From positions 262,275 through 326,274 of the forward strand of contig CALRTB020000002.1 in assembly GCA_943371005.1 (NCBI GenBank): DNA of 64,000 bases, written 5' to 3'. The stretch is from MRBY01 sp943371005 (GTDB taxonomy: Bacteria; Cyanobacteriota; Cyanobacteriia; Cyanobacteriales; MRBY01). Below are positions 1 to 9,095 of this stretch, piece after piece. Under the pieces are notes generated by a model. That model ran no database searches, was not told where the DNA came from, and worked only from the letters and a program-made list of their open reading frames with translations. Position 1 is the stretch's first letter; each line of letters opens with the position of its first letter. The translations under genes and the position numbers were made by a program.

Positions 1-741
1 AGCCCCTTGGGTTCGACTCAAGGCGATCGCCATTCCCGCGATAAATGGTTGCATCGGATCGCCCACTGCGGCCACCACAGCAAAAGGATCAGGATTTGGG
101 TTTAAATTTGCTTTTTCTAAACCGGTTTGCACGATTTGCCCCTTTAAATCGTGGTTACATTCGATATAACTACTATTAACTTTTTGATGGGCGTCATATC
201 CCAAACCCGTTAACACGCCCAAAGCCGTTGTAGTGCCTGCCACCACACATTCTCCTAGCACAAACAAATGATTTGGATATTGGGTCGCTAAGGTTTCACC
301 CCAGGTTAAACCTTGCTCGAAAAGTTTGTTCACCGTTGAAAGTTCGAGGGCTTTTCCCGTAGAAACACACCTTGCTTTTCGACCACCGAGATTAATATGA
401 TTCACGGCATTTTGGTCAGGTTTAAGCAATAATCCCGTATCAAATAGGGAGTAAGGAATTTGATAATGCTGCAAAATGGCACGGGATAAAATCGCCGGCG
501 ACGCCCCGATAATTAATGGCGGCAAGGGATAAAGGGCTTTTTCTCGGAAACCATGACAAATACATTCTGCATCGGCGATCGCCGTATATTTACGCGCCTC
601 TGGGGTGGCTCCGGCAGCGGAAATATTAGGCATTAAAGCCGTATCTGTAAAGCCCAATCCACAGGCGAAAACAACCGATTTTTGTTGATGGTTTGTGAGC
701 CAAGTTTGGCCCTGTGTCTGTTGTGTATAAATGCGGATCAT
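1..741 (-). CDS. CobT-like phosphoribosyltransferase (TIGR00303/UPF0284 family), 3' end missing
   Basis: The reading frame opens at an ATG at 741 and runs without a stop to base 1, so 247 N-terminal residues are present and the C terminus lies outside the window. The protein begins MIRIYTQQTQGQTWL and contains GASPAIL, FDTGLL, LGECVVAGTTTAL and GDPMQPFIAGM, which I recognise from the archaeal/cyanobacterial family related to nicotinate-nucleotide:dimethylbenzimidazole phosphoribosyltransferase. Members are thought to activate the lower base in cobamide synthesis. This fits the cobU gene 28 kb away, but the two are not linked. It lies downstream of rpsU on the same strand, separated by a terminator. 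The family call is good; the exact substrate is not proven by sequence. Confidence 0.8.
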   Translation of the reverse strand, partial: MIRIYTQQTQGQTWLTNHQQKSVVFACGLGFTDTALMPNISAAGATPEARKYTAIADAECICHGFREKALYPLPPLIIGASPAILSRAILQHYQIPYSLFDTGLLLKPDQNAVNHINLGGRKARCVSTGKALELSTVNKLFEQGLTWGETLATQYPNHLFVLGECVVAGTTTALGVLTGLGYDAHQKVNSSYIECNHDLKGQIVQTGLEKANLNPNPDPFAVVAAVGDPMQPFIAGMAIALSRTQGA

Positions 742-786
742 CTTGCCTTTCGTTGCCCCCAGCCTAGCCAGAACTATATTTTCCCC

Positions 787-823
787 TAAAAAAAATTAGG
801 AGAATCAGCATGATCCCCCTAAT
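787..823 (-). terminator. Rho-independent terminator of rpsU
   Basis: Reading the minus strand, ATTAGG pairs with CCTAAT, with further GGGA/TCCC-like pairing inside, and the hairpin is followed by eight T (A run at 788-795 on the plus strand). It lies about 60 nt past the rpsU stop and before the CobT-like gene, so rpsU is probably transcribed alone. Confidence 0.7.
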
Positions 824-883
824 CTTCCTACTTATTCGTGATATTTCCGAACATCAAGATTCAATAACCAAGACAGAAATTCT

Positions 884-1060
884 TTAGCGGAAACGCTTCT
901 TCCGACGGGCCACAGCCTTACGCTTGCGCTTCTCGATGGGCGTTTCAAAGTGACGACGACGTTTGATATCAGCAAAAATACCAGCCTTAGAAACCTGGCG
1001 CTTAAAGCGACGTAATGCAGATTCGATATTTTCGTTTTGTCCGACAACCACTTGGGTCAT
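884..1060 (-). CDS. rpsU: 30S ribosomal protein bS21
   Basis: This 58-residue protein begins MTQVVVGQNENIESALRRFK and ends in a very basic tail (RKKRFR), typical of bS21 of the small ribosomal subunit, which contacts the anti-Shine-Dalgarno region of 16S rRNA during initiation. The start at 1060 is set by a near-perfect ribosome-binding site (AAAGGAGG) a few bases upstream. Length and the internal FKRQVSKAGIF and RRRHFETP motifs match cyanobacterial bS21. A longer open frame at 832-1047 on the same strand in another phase is a by-product of this gene. A terminator follows at 787-823. Confidence 0.95.
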   Translation of the reverse strand: MTQVVVGQNENIESALRRFKRQVSKAGIFADIKRRRHFETPIEKRKRKAVARRKKRFR

Positions 1061-1404
1061 AGGGTATCCTCCTTTGTTGGTGATGTTATCAATTGAAATG
1101 GATGGAGACGGGTGAATGATTGTTTAGATCATTCCCTCGAAAAACGTTTGGCAAACTGCCAGATATACGATCTTAGGATCTTTTTGGGGGGAGTTGCAAG
1201 GCGAGCCCTGTTAGGCATACGGAAAATTAAGCCTTACCTACAGTGACTTGGAACAAGTAACACCGGATCAAAAAGCTGCCGTAAGCGTCGTTTTTTCGAG
1301 ATTCATCAGCCAATCAAGCTGATTTTTTATTTAAAGTCCCGTACACCACCTCCAAAGGGGGTATTCAAAAGGCTTGTGAATCTTGATGGGAAAAAATATT
1401 TCAC
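1061..1404. other. 344-nt intergenic region with rpsU leader
   Basis: No convincing coding frame was found. The minus strand carries the leader and presumably the promoter of rpsU, but no clear -35/-10 pair stands out. The plus strand carries a terminator-like hairpin at 1305-1331 that belongs to no annotated gene. A short dyad (TGGCA...TGCCA) occurs near 1150-1162. Confidence 0.5.
1305..1331 (+). terminator. Orphan plus-strand intrinsic terminator
   Basis: ATCAGC (1305-1310) pairs with GCTGAT (1318-1323) across a 7-nt loop and is followed by TTTTTAT. Both flanking genes are on the minus strand, so this would end an unannotated plus-strand transcript such as a small RNA, or an antisense transcript. 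Confidence 0.5.
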
Positions 1405-2661
1405 TCAGACTGCTAACAATACCAAAAAACCGGCAATTAAACCACTGAACATAATGCTGCCGCACCAATAGGCGAGCTTGGGATTCCCAATTGTCCGCGT
1501 AAAGCCGACTTTAACGAGGGTATTGGCCGTTACTGCGAGCCAGATGCCATACATCGCCACCTGATCGGAGAGATCGCTCTGGACGGCATTGGCGAGGGAT
1601 AAACTCACGGCATCGACATCGGCAAAGCCAGATAGGGCAGAGAGGAGATAAATGCCTTCTTCCCCAAATTTTTCCTGGGCCCACCGCACCAACAGCGATA
1701 AAACCACGAGGAGGGCCGTGTATTGGAGCGCAGAACCGAGTTCGACGGGATTATTTACGCTCACTTCGGTGGGAGGTCTGTCCTGGGGAGTAGACTTCCA
1801 GCGGGCGATCGCCACCGCCGCAATCACAGGAATCAGACCCAAAATTAACAAAGGAGCCGCTAACTTATAGGCCAAGGTTTGACTGACCACAGCAATCACT
1901 AACAGCAGACGGGGAGCCATAATCCCGTTGGCAAGAACAATACCGGCGGCGAGGGAAATGGTTTCGCTGGGTTGTTGTTTGGCCATGCGGGAAAAGGAAA
2001 CCGTCAAGGCAGTGGAGGAGGCAATCCCCCCAAAAAAGCCCGTTAACATCAGCCCGACTTGACTACCCAGAATGCGAATCGCAAAGTAACCGATGTAGGA
2101 AATGCCCGCAATCAGCAGCACCAACCAACCAATTGCCCGTGGATTGAGCGCATCCCAAGGCCCCATGGCTTGGTTGGGCAGGAGGGGCAAAACGACCACC
2201 GCAATCAGCAGTAGTTGGAGGGTCGCAATTAATTCCTGCCGTTGCAGCCAATTGAGAGTTTTCGTAAGTTCCGGTTTTGCCCCTAGGATCCAGGCCACCA
2301 CCACCGCCACGGCGATCGCCTCTTGGGTAAAGCCACTCAGGGCCAAGGCTCCCAAGCAAAAGGTGATCATCAAGGCTAGTTCTGTCGTGCTGCCATAATC
2401 ACCGGATTTTTTCGCGGTGAGAACGTAGGAGGTGGCCACTAAGCCCGCCAAACCTAGGAAAATGCCGACAAGAATACCAAACCCCCAACTTTGCGCCAGG
2501 AGAGCGGAAATTCCTCCCAGTAAGCCACAAATCGAAAAATTGCGGAGGCCGCTATCGCCATAACCTTCATCGTCAGCCCGGTTACGCCAGCCCCGTTCTA
2601 GGCCAATGATCACTCCCAAGGCTAAGGCGATCGCCAACTCGACAATCACATCTAAATCCAT
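1405..2661 (-). CDS. MgtC/SapB and DUF4010 family membrane protein
   Basis: This 418-residue, very hydrophobic protein has about a dozen predicted membrane segments. The N-terminal third carries the MgtC-like signature with GLERGWRNR at residues 20-28; the remainder resembles DUF4010, so the architecture is MgtC-like domain followed by DUF4010. MgtC relatives act in the inner membrane and are linked to Mg2+ limitation and membrane-potential control, but the function of this fusion is not established. It is transcribed away from the DnaJ-domain gene with a 134-nt divergent gap. Length and start (ATG at 2661) look normal. Confidence 0.8.
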   Translation of the reverse strand: MDLDVIVELAIALALGVIIGLERGWRNRADDEGYGDSGLRNFSICGLLGGISALLAQSWGFGILVGIFLGLAGLVATSYVLTAKKSGDYGSTTELALMITFCLGALALSGFTQEAIAVAVVVAWILGAKPELTKTLNWLQRQELIATLQLLLIAVVVLPLLPNQAMGPWDALNPRAIGWLVLLIAGISYIGYFAIRILGSQVGLMLTGFFGGIASSTALTVSFSRMAKQQPSETISLAAGIVLANGIMAPRLLLVIAVVSQTLAYKLAAPLLILGLIPVIAAVAIARWKSTPQDRPPTEVSVNNPVELGSALQYTALLVVLSLLVRWAQEKFGEEGIYLLSALSGFADVDAVSLSLANAVQSDLSDQVAMYGIWLAVTANTLVKVGFTRTIGNPKLAYWCGSIMFSGLIAGFLVLLAV

Positions 2662-2795
2662 CGCATCCCTCCAATGTTCAACCTCAGCTTAACCACATTT
2701 AGGGGTCACAAAAATTTAAAAAACGCCAGAAACGGCCGCTAATTTCGGTTAGCATAGCTCGTAATCTTGCCGCAATTTCCAGCAAATTTCGGGGT

Positions 2796-3467
2796 ATGAC
2801 AACGCCAGATTATTACAAAGTGCTCAACATTTCTCCGAAGGCCACCCAGCAGGAGATTAAAAACGCCTATCGTCGCCTCGCGAAGCAGTTCCACCCAGAC
2901 ACCTGCGATAAAAGTCAAACCGCCAACGGCGATCGCATTGTGGCCCTAAACCATGCCTACGAAATCTTGGGGGATGCCCACCAACGCAAGCAATATGATC
3001 TCAGTCGAGATGCGGCAAACTATCGGGGAATCCGTTCGGCCCACGGAACAACGGTACGCCCCCGCCAAACTACGGAAACGGATTTAGATCTGTGGTTACA
3101 ACGTATTTATCGACCCTTAAACCAGGCAATTTTACAGATTATCAATCCCCTAGAAACCCAAATTGATGAGTTGGCAGCCGACCCCTTTGATGACGATCTG
3201 ATGGCGACTTTTCAAACTTATTTAGAAGATTGCCAAGCCATTTTAGACCAGGCTCAAAAATTGTTTCAATCGTTGCCAAATCCAGCCAATGTAGCCAGGG
3301 CAGCGCGGGATTTATATTATTGCTTAAACCATCTAGGTGACGGCTTAGAACAATTGGAATGGTTTACCCTCAATTACAATGAAGAATATCTCCACAGCGG
3401 CCAGGAAATGTTTCGTCGCGCGGATCAGTTTTCTTGGCAAGCCCAGGAGGCGATCGCCCAATTATAG
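2796..3467 (+). CDS. DnaJ-domain co-chaperone-like protein
   Basis: The first 70 residues form a J domain, with DYYKVLNISPKA at the start and the HPD motif at residues 33-35, which stimulates the ATPase of DnaK-type Hsp70. The remaining 150 residues lack the G/F linker, the cysteine zinc fingers and the peptide-binding domains of true DnaJ, so this is a class III (J-only) protein of 223 residues. The acidic, helical C terminus is not recognised. It precedes recJ by 110 nt on the same strand. The partner Hsp70 and client are unknown. Confidence 0.85.
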   Translation: MTTPDYYKVLNISPKATQQEIKNAYRRLAKQFHPDTCDKSQTANGDRIVALNHAYEILGDAHQRKQYDLSRDAANYRGIRSAHGTTVRPRQTTETDLDLWLQRIYRPLNQAILQIINPLETQIDELAADPFDDDLMATFQTYLEDCQAILDQAQKLFQSLPNPANVARAARDLYYCLNHLGDGLEQLEWFTLNYNEEYLHSGQEMFRRADQFSWQAQEAIAQL

Positions 3468-3577
3468 AAATCTCGATCTCAATTGAGTTTAAACTCTATG
3501 TTTCTAAAATTTTTTCAATGGTTGATTATAGCGAAATTCACTCGCAAAAATATTAAAGTCAAAGGAAAAGTATCAAC

Positions 3578-5863
3578 GTGAATTGGCAGGTTTTAGCAAC
3601 ACCAGAAGTGCCGGACTCCTTTATGCGGCGGGTTAAAATCCTGACAGATGGCAAAGGCGATCACCATTTAGCCCAACTCCTGTGGCAACGGGGCTTTAAT
3701 GATGAAAGTGCCTTGGCTGGCTTTCTCAATCCAGAAGCCTATGAACCCACTTCTGCCTTTGCCTTTGGCCAAGAAATGAAACGGGCTGTGCACCGATTAG
3801 TGCAGGCAAAGGAACGGGGCGAAAAAGTCGCAATTTGGGGTGACTTTGATGCTGATGGCGTCACGGCAACAAGTGTTTTATGGGAAGGGTTAGGGCATTT
3901 TTTCACCCAAGAAACCCAATTTATTTATTACATTCCCAATCGTTTAACGGAATCCCACGGTTTAAACAATCCAGGCATTGATCATCTTAAAAACTGGGGT
4001 GCAAGTTTAATTATTACCTGCGATACCGGCAGCACGAACCTCACAGAAATTGCCTACGCCAAAAGCCTTGGCCTAGATCTGATTATTACCGATCATCACA
4101 CCTTACCGGAAACCAGACCCGACGTTTTATCGATTATTAATCCCCGTTACTTTGCCGAAAATCATCCCCTATTTCATCTGTCTGGGGTTGCTGTGGCCTA
4201 TAAATTAGTTGAGGCGTTATTTGAAACTCTGCCAGATCCTGCGAGGCCGCCGGTTACTGATCTTTTAGACCTCGTGGCGATTGGGTTAATTGCAGATTTG
4301 GTGGCCCTCAAGGGAGATTGCCGTTATCTGGCCCAAGTGGGGATCGAAGCCCTCCAAAAACAAATGGATCTTAAAACTGTCGTCCATCCGGGCATTAAGG
4401 CGCTCCTCGAAAATTGTCGCAAAACTGGCGATCGCCCAACTGATATTTCCTTTGGCATTGGGCCACGGATTAACGCCGTGAGTCGCATTTATGGTGATGC
4501 TAGTTTTTGTGTCGAATTGCTCACCAGTCGTGAACGGGGCCGCTGTGGCTACCTCGCTCAACAGACAGAACTCGCTAATGCCCGCCGCAAAGAAATTCAA
4601 CAAAAGGTTGTCCAGCAGGCCAAGGCCCAAATCGAAACCCTAGATTTATCAACCACCAACGTTTTGGTGCTGTGCGATGCCCAGTGGCAAGGAGGCGTAC
4701 TGGGATTGGTGGCGAGTCAAATTGCCCAAACTTTTGGCCGCCCGACTATTCTTTTAACCTATGATTCGCAGCAGAACCTCTGGAAAGGGTCAGCCCGTTC
4801 GGCCCATGGCATCGATTTGTATGATTTGGTGCAAGCCCAAGGCCATCTACTGCATCGCTTTGGGGGGCATCCTTTCGCGGCGGGTTTGAGTATACGGCCC
4901 AAAAATTTGGCGATGTTTAAGACGGCGATTAATCAGCAAGCCCGGCAACAGTGGGGCGGCCACATTGAGATCCACCAGGGAGAAATTACCGTTGATCTTG
5001 TGGTGGCGATCGCCGACCTTGGCGAATCATTATTTCAATCCTTAGAATGCCTAGAACCCTTTGGAATGGGGAATCCAAAACCGAAATTATTGGTGAAAAA
5101 CTGCGGCCTCACGGTCACTGGGTTTAAAAAATTGCGTGATAAATTCAACAACAAATTGAATTACTTCAAAACAAATTTTGAGCTTTGGGATGACACAAGT
5201 CAAATCAATGGGACTTGGTGGGGCGGCCATCCCGATGATTTAACCCAGGGCGCGGGACTGGATGTGGTGGTTGAGCTAGACCGTAAAGAGAACCAAACTC
5301 AAGGGCAATATTTTGTGCGCCTTGTGGCTGTGGCGCCGACTGCAAATATCGCCGCCGAACCAAGCTCACAAACATTGTTCGATTTTCGGGGTCAGTCTCT
5401 CCCTCAGGGGGATTTGGATCAGTATGTACTGCAACAGGATTGTCCGGTCACTTGGCAGGAGCTTTATGGGAATTATCAGCGGGCGATCGCCACAGGGAAA
5501 CCCCTGGCCCTCCACTATGCTTCACCGACTGCCGACACTCCGGAACAGCGCTTTAAAACTCTGATTGGTATCGCCAAATATCTGCTGACACAGGATCAAA
5601 CAGTTTCCCTGGCTGATCTAAAAGCGAAACTCCATTGTGGCGATCGCCCCTTGGATTTCGGTCTAAAGGCTCTCAATAATGTTGGCTTTGTCGCGGAGAT
5701 CGAAGCAGGGCAAGTGCGTTTCCAGCAAGCGACCGTAACCCCTGATCCAGAAGCCTTTACCCAATTTAAACAGGCGATCCTCGAAGAACAGTTTCAAAGG
5801 CAGTATTTTGCCCAGGCGCCCCTCGCTGTCATCCGGGCCACCCTCGAAAAAATTGCGGTATAA
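3578..5863 (+). CDS. recJ: Single-stranded-DNA-specific exonuclease RecJ
   Basis: RecJ is a 5'-3' single-strand exonuclease used in recombination and mismatch repair. The 761-residue protein shows the DHH metal-binding motifs DFDADG (residues 89-94), CDTG (148-151) and TDHH (171-174), and the DHHA1 motif GGHPFAAG farther on. The start is a GTG at 3578, preceded by AAAGGAAAAG, giving MNWQVLATPE. The extra 150 or so C-terminal residues after the OB-like region are common in cyanobacterial RecJ. It converges with the TPR gene, leaving only 10 nt between stops. Confidence 0.95.
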   Translation: MNWQVLATPEVPDSFMRRVKILTDGKGDHHLAQLLWQRGFNDESALAGFLNPEAYEPTSAFAFGQEMKRAVHRLVQAKERGEKVAIWGDFDADGVTATSVLWEGLGHFFTQETQFIYYIPNRLTESHGLNNPGIDHLKNWGASLIITCDTGSTNLTEIAYAKSLGLDLIITDHHTLPETRPDVLSIINPRYFAENHPLFHLSGVAVAYKLVEALFETLPDPARPPVTDLLDLVAIGLIADLVALKGDCRYLAQVGIEALQKQMDLKTVVHPGIKALLENCRKTGDRPTDISFGIGPRINAVSRIYGDASFCVELLTSRERGRCGYLAQQTELANARRKEIQQKVVQQAKAQIETLDLSTTNVLVLCDAQWQGGVLGLVASQIAQTFGRPTILLTYDSQQNLWKGSARSAHGIDLYDLVQAQGHLLHRFGGHPFAAGLSIRPKNLAMFKTAINQQARQQWGGHIEIHQGEITVDLVVAIADLGESLFQSLECLEPFGMGNPKPKLLVKNCGLTVTGFKKLRDKFNNKLNYFKTNFELWDDTSQINGTWWGGHPDDLTQGAGLDVVVELDRKENQTQGQYFVRLVAVAPTANIAAEPSSQTLFDFRGQSLPQGDLDQYVLQQDCPVTWQELYGNYQRAIATGKPLALHYASPTADTPEQRFKTLIGIAKYLLTQDQTVSLADLKAKLHCGDRPLDFGLKALNNVGFVAEIEAGQVRFQQATVTPDPEAFTQFKQAILEEQFQRQYFAQAPLAVIRATLEKIAV

Positions 5864-5873
5864 ATCGCACAGT

Positions 5874-6353
5874 TCACTCCGGCGTAGTCTGTAACTGTTG
5901 GTAAAAAGTTTGGGCCTGGTCAAAATTTGGGGCGATCGCCAGGGCTTGATTCACCTGGGACAATGCCTGGGTTGAGTCCCCTTGGCGACTATAAATAATG
6001 CCTAAGTTGTAATGGGCGAGGGCATGGATACTCGCCGGTTCTTCTGGGTGATCCGGCAATGTCAACACTGTCTGCAACAACGCTTCCGCGTCGTTCAACT
6101 GGCCCATGCCGATGTAGATCAAGCTCAAATTGATGTAGGGATCAACAAAATTCGGATCACTGGCGATCGCCCTTTTATAGGCGGCGATCGCTTGGTTAAA
6201 ATCAGCCATGCCGTGGAACTCGACCCCCAACTGATAAGCCGCTTTCCCCTCGGCAGTTGGGGAAAATTCTAGACCCTGAGCTAGGGGCGAAACCACCTCT
6301 GAAACCACGGGGAATTGGGGCTCTGGAACCATTGCAAACACAATATTCAACAT
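5874..6353 (-). CDS. TPR-repeat protein
   Basis: This 159-residue protein contains about three tetratricopeptide repeats (for example KAAYQLGVEFHGMADFNQAI, then VDPYINLSLIYIGMGQLNDA and AHYNLGIIYSRQGDSTQAL), which form a helical protein-binding scaffold. The first 25 residues are hydrophobic but lack a convincing signal peptidase site. It converges with recJ and is divergent from mntC. The binding partner cannot be deduced. Confidence 0.75.
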   Translation of the reverse strand: MLNIVFAMVPEPQFPVVSEVVSPLAQGLEFSPTAEGKAAYQLGVEFHGMADFNQAIAAYKRAIASDPNFVDPYINLSLIYIGMGQLNDAEALLQTVLTLPDHPEEPASIHALAHYNLGIIYSRQGDSTQALSQVNQALAIAPNFDQAQTFYQQLQTTPE

Positions 6354-6473
6354 AAATTTTTCGACGACCCATTAGATATCGGCAACTATGGCCACTCTTT
6401 TAGCTTAACGACGGAGCACCCACGGGACGAATCCTAAAGAAACTTTACAAAAGCAGTTTTTGGCAGGGCAGAC

Positions 6474-6503
6474 TTGGCAAATATGAAAGAAAAATGAGAT
6501 AAT
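6474..6503 (+). promoter_or_regulatory. Candidate sigma70-type promoter of mntC
   Basis: TTGGCA (6474-6479) and GATAAT (6498-6503) are separated by 18 nt and lie about 28 nt upstream of the mntC ATG. In Synechocystis the orthologous operon is repressed by Mn through ManS/ManR; no ManR site could be identified with certainty here. Confidence 0.4.
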
Positions 6504-6531
6504 TTTGCCATGGTCTTTTCATAATTGTTTC

Positions 6532-7509
6532 ATGATTCGGATAAGTTTCCCGCGTCAAACCCTTAGTCTAGTGGGGATTGTCTGCGGCATTTGGTTAGTG
6601 GGTTGTACCCAACAAGCGGCTCCGCCAGTCAATAATGACGCTTCCACAGATAGTGAAGTGACAATTAATAATGCAGACGGGCGCAAAAAAGTCTTAACCA
6701 CATTCACCGTAATCGCCGACATTGCCCAAAATGTGGCGGGCGACAAATTAATTGTTGAATCCATCACCAAAATTGGGGCAGAGATCCACGGCTACGAACC
6801 CACCCCTAGTGATCTCGTGCGGGCCCAAGATGCGGATTTATTGCTCTATAACGGTATGAATTTGGAACGGTGGTTTGAGCAATTTTTAGGCAATCTCAAC
6901 GATGTCCCCGCTGTGATTGTGACCGAAGGCATTGAACCGATTCCCATCGCTGAAGGCCCCTACACCGACAAGCCCAACCCCCACGCTTGGATGTCGCCAA
7001 AAAATGCCCTGATTTACGTCGAAAATATCCGTAAGGCCTTTGTGGAACTCGATCCAGAAAATGCAGAAACCTACAATGCCAATGCTGCCGCCTACAGTGC
7101 CGAACTAGAGGCGATCGCCGCCGAATTTGAAGCCGATCTGAATCTCGTTCCCGAAGCACAACGAACTTTGGTCAGTTGTGAAGGCGCATTTTCTTACCTC
7201 GCCCGGGACTATGGCCTTGATGAAATCTATATTTGGCCCATCAACGCCGAACAACAATTTACCCCCAAGCAAGTCCAGAGCGTTATTGCCCAAGTTGAGG
7301 CTAACGACGTCCCCACCATTTTTTGCGAAAGTACCGTCAGCGACGAAGGCCAAAAAGAAGTGGCCAAGGCGACAGGAGCCCGCTTTGGGGGGAACCTCTA
7401 CGTCGATTCCCTCTCAACCCCCGATGGCCCAGTGCCGACATTCCTCGATCTCCTCGAATATGACGTGCGCACGATCGCCAATGGTCTTCTTGCGGGAACG
7501 GCTCAGTAA
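6532..7509 (+). CDS. mntC: Manganese ABC transporter substrate-binding lipoprotein MntC
   Basis: This is the solute-binding protein that delivers Mn2+ to the MntAB transporter. I chose the ATG at 6532 (325 residues) because it gives a lipoprotein signal with lipobox LVGC at residues 22-25; an upstream TTG at 6505 would add nine residues before the signal. The mature protein has strong similarity to Synechocystis MntC, including IHGYEPTPSD, NPHAWMSP, SCEGAFSYLARDYG, WPINAEQQFTPKQ and FCESTVSD, which contain the His, His, Glu and Asp metal ligands of cluster A-I binding proteins. The operon continues with mntA 54 nt downstream. Confidence 0.93.
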   Translation: MIRISFPRQTLSLVGIVCGIWLVGCTQQAAPPVNNDASTDSEVTINNADGRKKVLTTFTVIADIAQNVAGDKLIVESITKIGAEIHGYEPTPSDLVRAQDADLLLYNGMNLERWFEQFLGNLNDVPAVIVTEGIEPIPIAEGPYTDKPNPHAWMSPKNALIYVENIRKAFVELDPENAETYNANAAAYSAELEAIAAEFEADLNLVPEAQRTLVSCEGAFSYLARDYGLDEIYIWPINAEQQFTPKQVQSVIAQVEANDVPTIFCESTVSDEGQKEVAKATGARFGGNLYVDSLSTPDGPVPTFLDLLEYDVRTIANGLLAGTAQ

Positions 7510-7563
7510 AAGCCAACCCACTTAAATCAAACTTTCCCAAACCCACTACCCCTGTAAAATGCG

Positions 7564-8367
7564 ATGACTTACCCAATCCCAGAAATCGCCGTTGAGAACA
7601 TCAGCGTCACCTACAGCAACACTCGCCTCGCCCTGTACAACACCAGTTGTCACGTCAAGCCAGGTACCATTACTGCCCTGGTTGGCCCCAATGGTTGTGG
7701 CAAATCAACCCTGTTTAAATCGATCATGGGTTTTTTGAAACCGACCCAGGGGCATGTCACAATTGCCGGTCATTCAGTGCAGCAAGCCCAGAAAAAACAA
7801 CTGATGGCCTATGTACCCCAAGCCGATGAAGTGGATTGGAACTTTCCGGTTAGCGTGTTTGATGTGGTGATGATGGGTCGTTATGGCTACATGAATCTGT
7901 TGCGGATTCCCAGTCAAAAAGATCGCCGTTTAGTGATGGAAAGTTTAGAGCGGGTAGATTTGGTGGAATTTCGTCACCGTCAAATTGGGGAACTCTCCGG
8001 CGGCCAAAAGAAACGTGCTTTCCTCGCGCGGGCCCTGGCCCAGGAAGGCAAAATTATTTTACTCGATGAACCCTTTACGGGAGTTGATATCAAAACAGAA
8101 AAAAGCATTATTGATCTGCTGGTGCAATTGCGGGATGAGGGGCACACGATTTTAATCTCAACCCATGACCTTGCTTCGATCTCAACGTTTTGCGATCGCA
8201 CAATCTTACTGAATCGCACCGTCCTCGCCGAAGGTTATACCGCCGATACCTTCACAGAAGAAAACCTCGTGATGACTTTTGGGGGGTTACCGCTCACCAG
8301 TTTACAGGCGATCACTACCGAACAGAATGAAGAAGAAAAATCTAATTCCAATACACAAAGATCCTAA
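7564..8367 (+). CDS. mntA: Manganese ABC transporter ATP-binding protein MntA
   Basis: A cytoplasmic ATPase subunit of 267 residues. It shows Walker A GPNGCGKST at 41-49, the signature LSGGQ at 144-148, Walker B IILLDEP at 164-170 and the switch histidine at 201 (STHD). Together with mntC upstream and mntB downstream it forms the Mn2+ importer that supplies the photosystem II Mn cluster. Unusually, mntB does not follow directly: a 699-nt GIY-YIG gene lies between them. The last 20 residues are polar and poorly conserved. I use the Synechocystis naming, in which MntA is the ATPase. Confidence 0.92.
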   Translation: MTYPIPEIAVENISVTYSNTRLALYNTSCHVKPGTITALVGPNGCGKSTLFKSIMGFLKPTQGHVTIAGHSVQQAQKKQLMAYVPQADEVDWNFPVSVFDVVMMGRYGYMNLLRIPSQKDRRLVMESLERVDLVEFRHRQIGELSGGQKKRAFLARALAQEGKIILLDEPFTGVDIKTEKSIIDLLVQLRDEGHTILISTHDLASISTFCDRTILLNRTVLAEGYTADTFTEENLVMTFGGLPLTSLQAITTEQNEEEKSNSNTQRS

Positions 8368-8393
8368 ACATAAACTATTCGTATAGTCTTGCC

Positions 8394-9092
8394 ATGAATT
8401 CGGAGATATTATCAATTTCTGAAATTTTAAAGCTACCATTTTCTCCATTGTTAATGGCATGGAGATTACCGGAAACCCCAGCTATTTATTTTGTAATCAA
8501 ACCTCCTAATATAGTTCTATATGTAGGACAGTCAAAAAATTTACTAAATCGCTTCAAAAGCCACAATAAATCAAGAAAATTCGAAATGCACTGTGACTAT
8601 AGCGATATAAAGAACGATCCTAAAATTTATTATTGGGCATGTCCTCATCTGTTAGAAGAAGAAAGAATCGAAATTGAATATGTTTATATTAACAAATTAG
8701 ATCCTCTCTACAATATAAGCGGTACATTTAAGGATAATGTTCAAAACTATGCAAGAAAATTCTGGAAGATTTTTATAAATCTAGAGTCATTTTTGCCACG
8801 AGAAACCATTATTGAATATATAAACAAATACAGCTTTGGAGCAGAGAAAAAGCAGTTTTCAAGCTTAGGACTTTTGGGCCAGGTATTTTTTAGTGGGTAT
8901 GACATTTTACATAAAGATGAATTGATTATTTATAATTTTTCTTTCGGTTTTTCAAAATGTATAAATCAAGATTTATTTAAAGATGTTTTTATTTCGACAT
9001 TGTCGAAAAATTACTTGCTTCCAGAAGAGGTACTTCAAGTAGAGCGAATTGAGATTAAATTTGAAATCAAAACTTATATATTGAAATCTTAA
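8394..9092 (+). CDS. GIY-YIG nuclease-domain protein inserted in the mnt operon
   Basis: This 232-residue protein has an N-terminal GIY-YIG fold: AIY at 30-32, LYVGQS at 42-47, Arg53, a glutamate in the segment 88-95, and PLYN ending at Asn107. These match the active-site elements of GIY-YIG nucleases. Residues 110-232 match nothing I know. The gene is strikingly AT-rich (roughly one third GC by eye) compared with its neighbours, has no HIP1 octamer, and sits between mntA and mntB, 26 nt after one and 3 nt before the other. It looks horizontally acquired, perhaps a free-standing homing-type nuclease. Whether it is active or affects mntB expression is unknown. Confidence 0.8.
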   Translation: MNSEILSISEILKLPFSPLLMAWRLPETPAIYFVIKPPNIVLYVGQSKNLLNRFKSHNKSRKFEMHCDYSDIKNDPKIYYWACPHLLEEERIEIEYVYINKLDPLYNISGTFKDNVQNYARKFWKIFINLESFLPRETIIEYINKYSFGAEKKQFSSLGLLGQVFFSGYDILHKDELIIYNFSFGFSKCINQDLFKDVFISTLSKNYLLPEEVLQVERIEIKFEIKTYILKS

Positions 9093-9095
9093 CTT

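Noticed and set aside
832..1047. 71-codon minus-strand open frame
   Set aside because: It overlaps rpsU in another phase; rpsU (884-1060) has the strong ribosome-binding site and a recognisable product.
8394..9092. Prophage or intron around the GIY-YIG gene
   Set aside because: No phage genes, intron boundaries or flanking repeats are visible; only the single gene is inserted.
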